Shown: piece by piece, positions 27,701-39,900 of the stretch
Numbering within the stretch: the first letter of the stretch is position 1
How the letters are laid out: every line of letters starts with the position of its first letter
Assembly (NCBI GenBank): GCA_900239685.1
Contig: OENT01000015.1
Span: 1 to 64,000 of the forward strand
Source of the DNA: Rotaria macrura
Taxonomy: Eukaryota > Rotifera > Eurotatoria > Philodinida > Philodinidae
DNA: 64,000 bases
Direction of reading: 5' to 3'
Notes under the pieces: model-generated
What the model was told of the DNA's origin: nothing
Seen by the model: the letters and a program-made list of their open reading frames with translations, nothing else
Databases searched by the model: none
Made by a program: the position numbers and the translations under genes

Positions 27701-29155
27701 TTTGTGTTTCATGTTCATGCGATCAAAAGAAGGGCTGCATTTGTGAATGAAATTAATTATTCGTATAATCAATCGAAGAAATTTCAATGAGCGGCATCAC
27801 TAATTCAGTAGCAAACTCAACGATATAAATGAACAGAAAATTTCTCATAGTATGGCTAACAGATCATGGAAACTGTAAAATAAAACTTCAACCCAATACA
27901 TTAGTCAAAAAACGGGAAAACATTATAGAAAAGTTGAGAAGATAAATCAAAGAAACTCAATCTCGACTGTTAAGCGTATGTAATAAGATTTTCTACTTTA
28001 CTGCTAAATGCAATAGTGTCAGCTTACTATACGTCATAGGAATATTATTCATGATCAGCAGCAATTTATTTGATTCAAGTTCACGGAAATAAATAATATT
28101 ACTTTTTTTAAGTATAAAAAATATTCTATTTCTACCTCTCTCTCTCTCTCTCTTTCTAAAATAGGATGCTATAGTAACATTCAGACCATTTTCGAAACCA
28201 ATCAGCTTCATCGTAGCTCATGTTTTTTTTCTCGTGAGAAGAATGCTAATGGAATACACAAAACTTAAAATGATTGTTCTTCCTCGAGACATATGGTTCC
28301 TTTGTTTTAATACAATGTTGATTTTGAACATATGATAGAAAGATTTATCTAATGCATTTTTTTCTCACAAGTGAATTGAATATATTAAATAAAATATTAA
28401 TTGTGAAGATTTCCTATCAATAATTTAATGCAGACCGAAATTCTTGTAAAACCTTCAAAAATCCAGATACAACATCTAATCAGTAGTACTTTCTTGTGTG
28501 CTTTTTCTATAGCCATACATATTGTAGTTAAAGAAAAATACATAAATTCAGATCAAAGCTATGGATAAAGAATTTTTGTTTATATTAGTAAAGACATCAG
28601 TACTTGATTATTACATTTTTGTAGGATTCGAATATTTTACACAGTAAATTATTTTATGGATCTTTACGTAAGTAATCATGAGTATAGGCTAATTTATTTG
28701 ATGATGATTCTTACATGGCACTCTTTTTCATGCCATCAATTATAATCTGACGATTGAGTTATATTTTTATCTGCAATTATAACATTGGTAGTTACTATTC
28801 ATAATGACTGATGTCAGACTCGATTGAGTTCATGCTTATTGATTGATTGATTGAACAAGGTTCATAGAAATATAGTACTACGTGTGTTGGCAAAATAGTG
28901 AAACTCATCCTAATGCAGTAACTTAATTTGGAATCTCATAAATTTTGCTGAGCAAAATTGAATTACATATCATTAACAGAAATAGATACAGAATAAACGT
29001 CGACTAGTGAAAATAGAAATACTGTCTATTTCTCGTACAAGTACAGAACTATGCTGATCCCATTCAAAGATGTCATCTGAGAAATGTATAATTACAAAAA
29101 AACATAATCTTTTGGTAACTATATTCGGAAAAAAATTGCGTCAACACACAATTTT

Positions 29156-29551
29156 TTGTATCCATTTTATTTGTACAATTATAAATGGCTAGGATACTTA
29201 TACTGCACTGTTGTTTCATTCATAATAGAAAACTTCTATATAGTAGTGGAGAATTTGAAAAAAAGTGGGAAAATCTTTCACACAAAATTTTTTATAGAGT
29301 TTCATCCATTTTTTAAATATTTTTATACTATGACAATGTGTTTCAAAAAAAGTTCGATAAATAGAAAAATTAAAGATGTAATTTTTAGAAGAAATCAATT
29401 CAGTTCACAAGAGCTTTCTATTACGAGAATTTTTTATTTAGAAAACGATATGCATTATTTAGATAGAAAAACTCACAAAAAAAGAAAAACACTTAATTAT
29501 GACCAATTATTATTCTTTTTAAAATTTGCTTGTTTACTAATTAGAAAGTAA
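29156..29551 (+). other. 131-codon open frame, coding status unknown
   Basis: A long open frame for such AT-rich DNA, starting from a TTG; the first ATG is about 60 codons in. Composition is Phe/Tyr/Lys/Ile-rich, as expected from AT bias alone. There is no signal peptide, motif or partner exon. It lies about 260 bp beyond the end of the Kunitz-like gene, on the other strand. Confidence 0.2.
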
Positions 29552-29808
29552 TGGGCGCGATCGATAAAATTTGTAAAACGACGTCGATAATCTTTACAAA
29601 AAGAAATAGGTAAATAGCATCGAAAATTGCATGAAATACAAGAAATTTATACTTTGAAAATAATCTTTTTGTGCATTGTAATTGAATGTACTTAAATTCA
29701 TTGAATTAGCAAGTGTTTGAATCCAGCGTGGTGAGAGATCAACATGCATTTGAACATACATAGTATCGTTATAAGAATAAGAATTCTCGAATACATGAAG
29801 TGTAACTT

Positions 29809-30348
29809 TTAAAACAAGAAGAAAATGATATTCTTTTTTACGACTAACAAAAGATATCTACTTATTTTTTCAAATTTTTTCTGTTTCTTAATTGGACATG
29901 ATCGTCTGCAATCACGTAAAAATCGAAAATAAACAAAATCTTCAATATGATTATTATATCGACGACAGCGTTTCCGATTCGAATCATAAAACCAACGTGC
30001 AAACATTAGATGTTGATTGTCATCTGTAAATATTTATCATCATGATAGGATTCCAAGAATAATTAGATTGTTCGAAAAAAGAAAAGAAAAGAAAAAAATA
30101 TATATATATATTACGCGAATTAAAACGTTCATATTGACAAGATTCATTATGACATTGCATAACAACAGGATAACATGATCCCAATCGCTCCTATTTAAAT
30201 GCAATATTACATTTCTTTTCTTATTATCTACTATGAATATTTAACATACCTGACATAAATTTTTTTTTTCGCATATACCATATGATTCATATTTTATAGT
30301 TATACAAAAGGAAAATAAAATATTGAATAGAAATAACTGAACGAACAT
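29809..30348 (-). CDS. Small secreted Kunitz-like protein
   Basis: Three exons on the minus strand, 30348-30250, 30190-30115 and 30023-29809, join in phase and give 129 residues. The ATG at 30348 starts a clear signal peptide (MFVQLFLFNILFSFC). The mature part has an N-terminal Cys-rich segment and then a Kunitz/BPTI-like signature: RWFYDSNRKRC, then about 18 residues, then LRDCRRSC. In the usual six-Cys pattern the second and fourth cysteines (the C14-C38 pair, at the reactive loop) are absent, so only two of three disulfides would form. Kunitz proteins mostly inhibit serine proteases; loss of this pair occurs in some divergent members, so inhibition is not assured. The C-terminus is basic then hydrophobic. 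Function is inference from fold only. Confidence 0.7.
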
Positions 30349-31350
30349 AATTGACTTGAAATTCTTAAGTTATAGAAGTCGCTCACTCCCTCATCTTTAT
30401 GTAATAGATAGATTTTATGATGAATCTACAGTGGGGCACAAAAATAACAACAACTACAACAAGAAGTAGAAGCAGTATGATGTCTCAATTCGTTTATGTT
30501 TGTTTTTTATTGAATTATATGGATCGACTAGAACGAGCTAGTTTTATGTTGTCATATGAATATAAATTGAACAAAGAAAAAAGAAGATAAATTAGAAGAA
30601 TTACTATATTTCTCTCGTCTATTGTTGATTAGTTTATGTAGTAACATCTTCCATGACTATCAAGCATTTAAAGAACTAAGTTATTATGTGATTCTTTATT
30701 GATGTCAGCATCTCAACTTTCTTCGCTCTTAACAACTTCTTAGTAATTTTTAACATTCTTCATATCATTTATTTCTTCTTTTTTTTCACATGATCATCAT
30801 TAATAAATTGCCTGTGTATCTAAAAATAAGCTAGTTCGGTTTTCTGTCGGTTCCAATCAATAATCATCATGCTATTTTGTTATTTGTATTTTTCTCGTTT
30901 TCTGCTTGTTGTTATTCTCTTGTCTTTCTCTCTCTCTATAATAGTGAACGTACTTATTTGGTGTCTTAACATACCTCAGGGGATTAATTTCTCATTCCAA
31001 CATAGTGAAAAAACAATAATCATCATGCTAAACACCATCATTTTTGAATATGCATGTTGCAAATCAAAGACCATTTCTTTATCACTATTCGAAGAAGAAT
31101 AAATGATTAAGCTCATATTAACAAACATTGACAAATATTCAAGTAGTAAAAGTATAAGAAATATATCATAAGGCAAACATATGATAATAGCTACCAAACA
31201 TGTATAGGTGGTCATGGGCAAATATTTTGACATGTATACATCGATTTTAGCCGTACAGTATAAGTTATATTTTTTAGTTTAAAAAAAATATTACAAAAAA
31301 GCAAAAAGCATCAAAAATGAAAAAAGTACAACTTCAAATTGAATTGAAGA
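30349..31350. other. Intergenic between two minus-strand genes
   Basis: About 1 kb holding the presumed promoter of the Kunitz-like gene and the 3' UTR of the ENPP-like gene. I see no further gene or clear regulatory motif. Confidence 0.5.
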
Positions 31351-33729
31351 CTAGAAGGTTTTAGATGCATTTGTTTTATCGATAGTAACATGCATATGTA
31401 TTAGATTATAAATTGGTATTTGAAATTTTTCGGTAATATTAACGTGCACCACTGTTAGATGATTATTCTTCTTATTGTTCTGAATCTGTGACTTTTTTGA
31501 AACCGTTTTAATCATATTAACACTTGCTAGATATATATGAGCACATGTATTTGAAAGTGATGTTAAGTCAAGCATATTATGAATATGAAATAAACTTGCT
31601 CTTGATATAGGATACGGCGAAAGGCAAAGAATTTGTCTTAATAATGCATATACATCTGTAATAAGAATAGGTTCATTAATATGGCCTTTTTTAAATAATG
31701 GTCCAGAAGCAAAAAATGCAGTACGCATTGAAAGATGATGAGGATCATCACTGTGATCTGCTACGACTATAAGAAACGTACACTAAATACTCATATAATT
31801 CTAAATAATAAATTACTTGTTTGTTCACAATTTTTATCACTTCCGTTGCATTGTCTTTGAATTCGTTCTGTACTGTAAGAGAAATAAAATTTTTCTTTAG
31901 CAAATAAAACAATTGGTGTTGGTTTGCCAATAATAGTAGGTAAACGAAGTTTAGGTGATGTATTATTTATATCATTTGAATAAATTTCAATTTGTTCATG
32001 AGATAGTTTTTTAAATTGTGCCAATAAAATTTGCTGAGTGAAATCTTGAAAGTTAAAATAAAGCATAAGAATGTGGATTTTCGGTTGAATCCTTCTCTTT
32101 GTCCCCGGTCTCCGCAGAAAAGAAAATCTTCATTCTCTACCAGACTGTAAATTAAAAATATACTATTGATAATCGAAATGCTCAGTTCTGTGCAATATGA
32201 AAATGAATAAATTTCAACTAGGCATTCGATTCTTAGTTTTAAGCATAATAATTGTCACTAATTTTCAAAAACATATTCGAGCACTAAAACTGAAAAGATC
32301 TATGAACTTAATTTTTCCTATTTAAAAACAACTGCAACAAAGTTCTCCAGTAAATTTTCTTCTTTTCTTGTCATACATTTCTTTCATACTTGAGGGTGTC
32401 ATTAGCATGAAACATCATTTTCACAATAGGAATAGATGAAAACATTTAACTCCATATTTTTGTGTAATAACATGCTACCGAAGATGCTTCGATAAACGCA
32501 TGCTTAACGAGAAAAACAAGAAACTATCTCTTCACATTTGTAATCAAATGGTTGTTACTATTTTTAATCGGCAATGATTTCATTCATTCTATTGATAATA
32601 ATCATGAAGTACTGTGTTGGTCTAATCCACGATAAACTTTCGTGAAGCTTCTTTTGTTGTCTTTAATCGTAATTATCTATTCAAAAAATTATTCTTTGTT
32701 CAATGCATGAGATGTTTCTGGAATATCTTTGCTAACGAAATATGTCTTGCATTAACTCTAGTCATAGTTTTCGGAAAGAAAGATCTACGTCAATCGACTG
32801 ACAAAGAATGCTCGACACATTAGCAGCTATGTGAATCTAATCTGACGATGAATTTATCTTTGAAAAGTTTCGAAAGGGCATCGGGGACTTTAATTGTAAA
32901 AATGAGACGATTTTTTTAAAATATAACCTGATTTTGGATAAACTACAAAACTAAAACTAGTGCCACTATATTGATCTGTATAAAGATTTAATTGACGTTG
33001 ATTTATGATACTATATAAATCGATTTCTTGACGACAATCAAGATGTTCAACACCATGATCACCAAGAATAATTAGATTAATATTATTTTTGACTGTTATC
33101 GATAATAAACGTCCAATGAGTCGATCGATATTAAGCATTGTTCGACGAATACTATCAGAATGTATTCCATAACGTAGTAATGTTGTAAATGGTTCATCAA
33201 TAAAACTCATGATAAGATTTGTTCGATCATTATCATTAGTTAAACTATCTATCATAGGTGTTACATATCTTATAAGACGTTGTAAAGACATTCGACCATG
33301 ATTCAAATAGGATTCAATTATTTCTGGTTGCCCTTTACGTCCTGAACGTAGATGTTCATAAATTGAATGATTAGATTGACGATCGAACCAGGGCCAATGA
33401 AATAAACGTGTGTGACCACCAACATGTTCATTGAGAACAGGTATAGTTTCAATGAAACCTCGTCGCCCATGATGTTCGACATGAAGACCTGACATAAGAC
33501 TAAGAATATTTGTTTGAGTACCACCGAATTCTGATTCAACCCATAGCGCTCTTGAACCTATTGTAGCAAGACTACGAAAATGCGGCAAATGTGAATATGA
33601 ATATGGCAAATCCCATCGGAAACCTTTTAAACATAAAACGAATACTAGTGGGCGACGGTTTGTTGTTAATGTCAATGAAATTATTCCACATAGAATTAAA
33701 CTGAAAAATAGATATTTTACGAAAGCCAT
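31351..33729 (-). CDS. ENPP-family protein, probably catalytically inactive
   Basis: Three minus-strand exons, 33729-32928, 32044-31817 and 31766-31351, join in phase (481 residues). The ATG at 33729 opens a signal peptide. Family landmarks are clear: RPLVFVLCLKGFRWD, SGLHVEHHG, GGHTRLFHWP, LIILGDHGVEHLDCRQEIDL, and MRTAFFASGPLFKKG. Active ENPPs bind two zincs through Asp, Thr, Asp, His, Asp, His, His. Here the first Asp is Lys35, the Asp/His pair of the EEPDxxGHxYG motif is Phe181/Leu185, and the segment around the nucleophile Thr is two residues short. Asp224/His225 and His348 remain. Thus three of seven ligands are lost while the fold motifs persist, which suggests a secreted pseudoenzyme. 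No GPI or transmembrane anchor is seen at the C-terminus. The first intron is 883 bp, long for this window. Confidence 0.88.
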
Positions 33730-35358
33730 ATATCTCAACGAAATGATAGATATCTCAATCTTTCTTACTGGCAGTGTTTATTGTTTTAAGAGAGAGAGAG
33801 AGAAAAAAAAGAAGTCCTTGTTATTTAATGATGCAACTGGGTAGTTGATTGATTGCATACATATATACATAGAAATGTACAAGAATTTAGACGACAGCTA
33901 ATCATTGACTATTGTCCTTCTAATACTATGTACTCAGTGTTTGTCCTTATTGTTCAAGAAAACCCACATATCATTTAGAAGGACATTGATATTCATACTA
34001 TAGAGTAATGAATAGAATTACAGAAATAAATGAAAACCCATGTATAATGATACTATACAAACTACTACGAATTCTAGTTGTGCAAGTGTTTTGTTGCATG
34101 GACTCTGACTATTGAATGATATGCCAACACACTCAACATTTGATTCATTTATTAGATGCAAAAAATATTTCAAATTCGAAATACTTGTAACAGTAGATTC
34201 ATATATCATTCATATAAAATTTAAAAATATGCTTTATATGATGACCAGAATAATAAAATGTATTTGAAGTCATTCATAAAAGTCACACAAGCTAAGAAGT
34301 GAGTCAGGTATTTTTCGGCATTCTCATAATTGCAATGAATATTTTCTTTGTTTCGAAAAATTTCTAGCAAGATAGCTATGCAAGTAGAGAAATAAATACG
34401 ATTAATCAGTAGTAATTGAAATAATTGAAAACTATGTTTCACAAACAAAGTTTTGCTTTATGAAGCAATATTGTGAACGTATTTATTAGATTGTCATTCG
34501 ACGTTAGTATCAAATATCAGTGTTTCTCATTTTCATTATTTTCAAGTATGAAACTGTATCGTAGATTGGTTTGTTTTTCAATAGTGAGTTATTTATTTCA
34601 TAAATTAGTATTCAAAAGAAAACAGAAAAGATACATATAAAAAGAATGACTTTTTCTGATCACTCTAATAGATACTGTATTTGCACGAGGTAGGCAAAGC
34701 TCGATGAAACTACACAAATGGGGAGCGATGCAGGATAAATCACTTGTTACTAAGACAATCATAATAAATGATGTCTAATGAAAATAAGGGTATACAGAAA
34801 AAACGTTTGTTAGCGCAGCCCCTTTGGGTCTGAAATGTGGAATTTAGATAATCATTTCTTAAAATATTCTGAGAGCTTTAAGTGTCTGTTAAGGGAGGGG
34901 ATGGTAGTCTATAATGGAGGGGGTAGGGAGCCCCAAAAACTTCACCTTAAAATTTTCACTCATCATTTTCTTCAAAAATATATGTGAGTTCCACAAAACA
35001 AGGCTCATAACGTTCATGAATGATAGTCTGAATATTTCACAACCGAACTTTATAGTCATGCCCCAATATCAACTTGAAATCATGTTTGCATGTTTTCTAT
35101 AAATGACTTTCTCTTATCTCTAATAATTTGTTTTCAAGTACATCATCTGGAAATATTCCCTTAACATAGACAAAATCTTTTATCGGTAAAACACTCTTTT
35201 GTATTCTTAAAACGACCAACCTCCTTAGAATCGAACCATTATCAAGATTCCATCTGTCATATATTCTCATCACTAATGTGTAGCATCCTTACCATTTAAT
35301 ACTACTAGAAAAATATTCAACATTTACAGATAGTTTTACAATTTCGAATTCTGCAGCC
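33730..35358. other. Divergent promoter interval
   Basis: This lies between the ENPP-like gene (-) and the secreted helix-rich gene (+), so it should hold both promoters. It contains a GA microsatellite near 33791-33804 and a G-rich patch near 34895-34925 resembling one end of the 10.85-kb repeat. No gene was recognised. Confidence 0.5.
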
Positions 35359-36241
35359 ATGCGTTCACTCATTATTCTTGTTCTTTGTATTGGCACTGTA
35401 CATGGTCTTTTCGGAGGTCTTGGTGATTTAATCAGCAATGTGGGTAATACAATTCAATCAGTCACCAATCAAATCGGTCAAACAGCTACAAATTTATGGA
35501 ATGGTGCTACAAATCATGTTAATAACGTTATTGGTAATGTAGTCGATAGTGCCGGTAACATTTATGGACAACTAATTCAAACTGCCGATGGACTTCAGTT
35601 TGCTGCTGCTTTTCTCTGGGATAACATATTTGGCGAAGCTTATGATATGTTAGTTGAAGGTAAACGTGCACATGTTATTTTTCATTGGGAATAAAAACAA
35701 TCACGACACTTAGTTTATGTTGCTTTCAGGTGGACAATTATTTCTGGATGATAAATTTGGAAATATTGTTAGTACTATCGGCCGTCGTTCAGTATTATCA
35801 AAGAATGCTCTCACACAAAAATATACTGAATTAACAGCTATTTTCAAATCCAAACTTCACGGTTTATATGATGGTCTATTTCAAATGGAAAAAGAAGCTT
35901 TAGAAGCTTTACAGAAAGGTGAAACAAATATCGAGGATAAAATTCGAGCATTCTATGATCGTATTGATGAAATTCAAAAGCAAATCAATCAATTGGCTAG
36001 TGAAGCAAAACATGAATTAGAGCAACATGCGCTGACACTTCAAGGTGAATGGGTACATATTCTCAATCAATACAGTGAAAATATTGATTCAAGTGTTAAA
36101 ACTATGAGTAAAATGTTTCAACAATTAACACAAAGTTTAATTAAAAATTTGGTTGACGCAGCTCTTACCGTTGTTCCAGATGCTGTAGCCATCATTGAAA
36201 AATTGAAACAACAAGGTCTTCTTTCATTTCTTAATTCTTAA
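35359..36241 (+). CDS. Secreted amphipathic helix-rich protein, unknown
   Basis: Two exons, 35359-35659 and 35730-36241, are joined by a 70-bp phase-1 intron and give 270 residues. Residues 1-16 are a signal peptide (MRSLIILVLCIGTVHG). Residues about 20-75 are Gly/Asn/Gln/Thr-rich with aliphatic residues at helical spacing (NTIQSVTNQIGQTATNLWNG). Residues about 110-250 form long charged helices with heptad-like spacing (DRIDEIQKQINQLASEAKHE). There are no cysteines in the mature part beyond the leader. I do not recognise the family. Lipid-binding (apolipoprotein-like) or LEA-like roles fit the pattern, but neither is shown. The start is supported by CTGCAG two bases before the ATG, a possible trans-splice acceptor. 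AATAAA follows the stop by 27 bases. Confidence 0.82.
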
Positions 36242-36267
36242 CTTTAATCATAAATGACAAATGATAA

Positions 36268-36273
36268 AATAAA
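36268..36273 (+). terminator. Polyadenylation signal
   Basis: AATAAA, 27 bases after the stop of the secreted helix-rich gene. Confidence 0.6.
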
Positions 36274-36547
36274 GATTCATGTCATTCTGTTCATTAAAAG
36301 CGAACTGTTCGTTGTCCATCAACAAACCATGATTGTTACATGTCGATTCAGATAAATATTTCACAATGTCGTGAAAAAACATGACATGATACAAATTTCA
36401 ATTAAGCATAGAATGCGATAATCTTGCATCCCTCTAGGTTTACTTCTTTGGTGTGTCAGGTTGAGCTTGACGAATTCATCTCGATATGTGAAGAGAGTAA
36501 TTAATGCCGATCAAGACTCGATTCACTCAATTGTGGATTTGCACCGA

Positions 36548-36924
36548 TCCAGATAAGAGGTCTATGAAAGGTGCGCACGTGCAACTTGTGCAGCCCTCTT
36601 TCTGATGGTCTGGATGATAATATGACACGGGAACATGAGTGCAAATGTGAGTGTATATCTGGATGTGAGTGATGATGCAATTGCAAGAGTCTACTTATCT
36701 CGAAACCCCGAGGTCTTGATCTGTGCGCCTCTTTCGGAGACCCCTTGGACACGGATCAAGACCTCGGGGTTTCGAGATATGTAGACTCTTGTAATTGCAT
36801 CATCTCTCACATCCACATCCACACTCACATTTGCCCTCTTATTCTCGTGTGATACGATCACCCACACCCTCAGGATGAGCCCGTATGCAAGTTGCTCGTG
36901 CCCATCTTTCGGGCTCCCCCAGAT
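36548..36924. mobile_element. Foldback (long inverted repeat) element
   Basis: Two arms of about 170 bp face each other around a 32-bp spacer (36722-36753). The innermost 24 bp of each arm (36698-36721 and 36754-36777) are perfect complements. Outward, the arms diverge with substitutions and small gaps but stay alignable to about 36548 and 36924. The patch is far richer in G and C than its surroundings and has no gene. This is the structure of a foldback or hairpin MITE. I could not define a target duplication. It lies just downstream of the secreted helix-rich gene. Confidence 0.75.
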
Positions 36925-39900
36925 GTGCATAGAAGAATATGAAACTAAGTACTAGCTGAATCTGACACATAAATTGGCAGGTAACAGAAAATTCATTTCA
37001 CAACAGCCACCTTATTCAAAGTGTGAAATCTAATATTGATGTTTATCAAGAAAAGAAGAATCTTGCATGTGCTGCATTTGTTTGTCAATGCTCAGATTTC
37101 ATGTTTATGGCGATGGATAGTATGGCAGAGACTATGTCAATCTTTTCATTATTGCCGCTTGTATCTTTATATTCATGTGTCTTCTCCAATATTTCTCTTG
37201 TGCATGAGTGTGTCTTTGTATGTTTATAGATGTTCTTTTTTCAATTTAATCTATAATTTACCCATATTCACTTGATTCCTCATAATTCCTATTGACTCTA
37301 AGTCTTATTCATGTTTAAAATAGAATACATCTCATGTTGCCCGTGTCATCGTTTCAATCACGCAAATATTTTTTAATATAAACTGCAACACGTCAATTCT
37401 AACCAGATTTTTTTCGCGATAAATTATTCTGTCTACCAAATCGTATTTTATGTAAAGCATACGTTTTACTTCGCTTTCTCTTCAATGTGAGTTTATAAAT
37501 AGTGTACACTTTACCTGTACCGGAAACGTTTGACATCATTACTACGAATGAATTTCTTTTCAATGATGCTTAGCGAAATGATTATAAAACAAAGAATTAC
37601 CAAGAGTGCTAGAAATTGTATGAGTTATTTTGCTTAAAAAGAAATTTCATGTTATAACATTGTTTTAATCATCTTCACCGTAAACACCAATCAAAGATAG
37701 TCAAAGACATCACGATAATGTATCATTTACTCAGTTTCTTTTTTTATTCGGAAAGTTTCTTGACATTTGTTTCAGCAAAATTTATCTCACTGTATTTGAT
37801 TTTTATTTTTGTAATTTTATACTTCTCTTTCAGAATTATAATTCTAACTTTACGCAAAGCAAAATTACTAATAGAAGTATACATCTTCTTTACAAATATG
37901 TAATGAAGTTAATTGGTAATGCTCTTCTGGTCCAATTAATTGTGTTAAAGACGATGAGCATTAACCTTTAACATAAAAGATTCGTATTGACTTGTATATA
38001 TCATTACTAAATGAAAGAAATTTGTAAGTTGCACTACATATATATGTATATATGAAGAAAATGTGTATCTTAGTTGTCTCTGGGTGTTTTCTGAAAGCGG
38101 ATAGTATTGTCCTGCTATTCATAGGATATAAAAATATAAAATAAGAATTATTTGGAAAGAAAAATATTGAAGCAAAACGTCTTGAAACATACATGAGAAT
38201 ACATTTAAAAAAACATACTTATTTCTAACAAATTGTTCCCCACGTCAAAATTTAGTTGTTTAAACCTAAACAGAATGCATTACGTGAGCAATCCACTTTT
38301 CTTTTGTTTTAAATAATGATTTAGACAAGGTTCATTTTATTGTTTTGACTAGCTTTTTCGTGAAGATATGATTAAATAAATGCTTGTCCTCTCAATATGG
38401 TATCGATATAGCTAAGGTATTTTATTTCGAAAGAAAAAAAACGCTACTTTTGTGCTCCATCCAATGTATCTTTATGTTGTGAGACTAAATATACACTTAG
38501 TCACTGACTACCATAGGTTTTTATCTTCTGCAATTCCTAATATGACCAGAAGAGAGGAGTCAAGTCGTCGAATCAATTTCGATTTCAACTGTATGATTTT
38601 TCAACTATAAACGTGTTATAAATGAGAAAGATTTAACGAGAAGCTTGCTCTGTGTTAGCTTTTAAAGGGACAAGTTTTTTTTTTAATTGATGTAAACAGT
38701 TTATGTTGAATAAATACTGTTTTTGAACTAATTAACAAGGAAAAGCTATACACTTCCTTTACATTAGGTTAAGTAGATTTGGCTCTTTTGAATATTCCTT
38801 CGGGAAGAGAATTTCTACCGAGAACAGACGCCGAGTAGTCTGCTTGGAAAACTGGTTAGATAATTCTGACAAGATGAAAAATAATGTGCCAAGATTCTAT
38901 CACAAATAAATTCTAAACAGATACATGACTTTTAACCTTGACGATTCTTTCTCTATACTAAATAGTATGAGCTGTAATCTGACGAAACTAGTAAAGATCG
39001 TTCTACGTAATCTGATATTTGCGATAGACACAAAATAGACCGATTTACTAATGGGATAATTTTGACAACAATTGTATATAATATGTGATTTATATATCAT
39101 ATAAATCCGTAGAATGTTTTGTAATTACTTGGATGCACGTCATATTCATTATTAAACACAATTGAATTCCTATAATTTAAATAATCTACTCTCAGTACAT
39201 CACAATCTCATGAGAGGACTCATTTTCTTGTACTCAAAACTTATCGAATTCCATGCTCTTGTACACACTGCTGAACAATAAATAGTTTCGATGATCCAAT
39301 GATTTGCCAAAACGGTGATTTTCTCTTCCAGAGTTATATAAAATCGACAAATTACACTCCATCTGAATCTCGAACCACTGTTTATTAGCGTAGACAAGCA
39401 AACATCAATTAGATAGATTTATTTCAATTTGCAGGTATGTTCTATTTTCTGTATCTCGGATACTGCTCATTAGCTAATAAGAATCTCTGTGTAAATACGA
39501 TTTTCTTCTGATCGTACGTTTCCATTGATACCATTATTATCATGACACAACTTCGATCATAGCTGTTATAGTTTGTAACACTGTGACAAGCAGGCACATG
39601 CAGATGAAGTTCCGTTCTAGGACATTATCATTAAATTACAGAAAAGATTAATTCTTTCGATAGTATGAAAAGACGAAGATTCTTGACAGAGTTAAAAATA
39701 ACGTAGATAACCATTCTAGGTTTTTTTCAATTATTACGATAATGAAAATGTTACCACTATCATGCAATAGAGTCCAAATAAAGCAAGGTCACAATTATGA
39801 TTTTGCCTTTCAATTATGTTCTATAGGAATTCTTTGTTTCCAACTTTAGTATGAAAGATGATTAAGTTCTCCTTATTAGTTTTTCTAATTAGTTCTGTTA

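Larger units (their letters stand above)
22918..29808. other. Gene-poor interval
   Basis: It begins with the PACSIN 3' UTR, including TA/CA microsatellites near 23070-23110, with another TA run near 24032-24054. Open frames in the interval are low-complexity. A short exon-like piece at 24653-24762 and an ORF at 29156-29551 are listed separately. A CT microsatellite lies near 28136-28152. I see no RNA gene. Confidence 0.5.

Noticed and set aside
36501-36930. ORFs in the 36.5-kb GC-rich patch
   Set aside because: They come from the two arms of the foldback repeat and have no coding signature.
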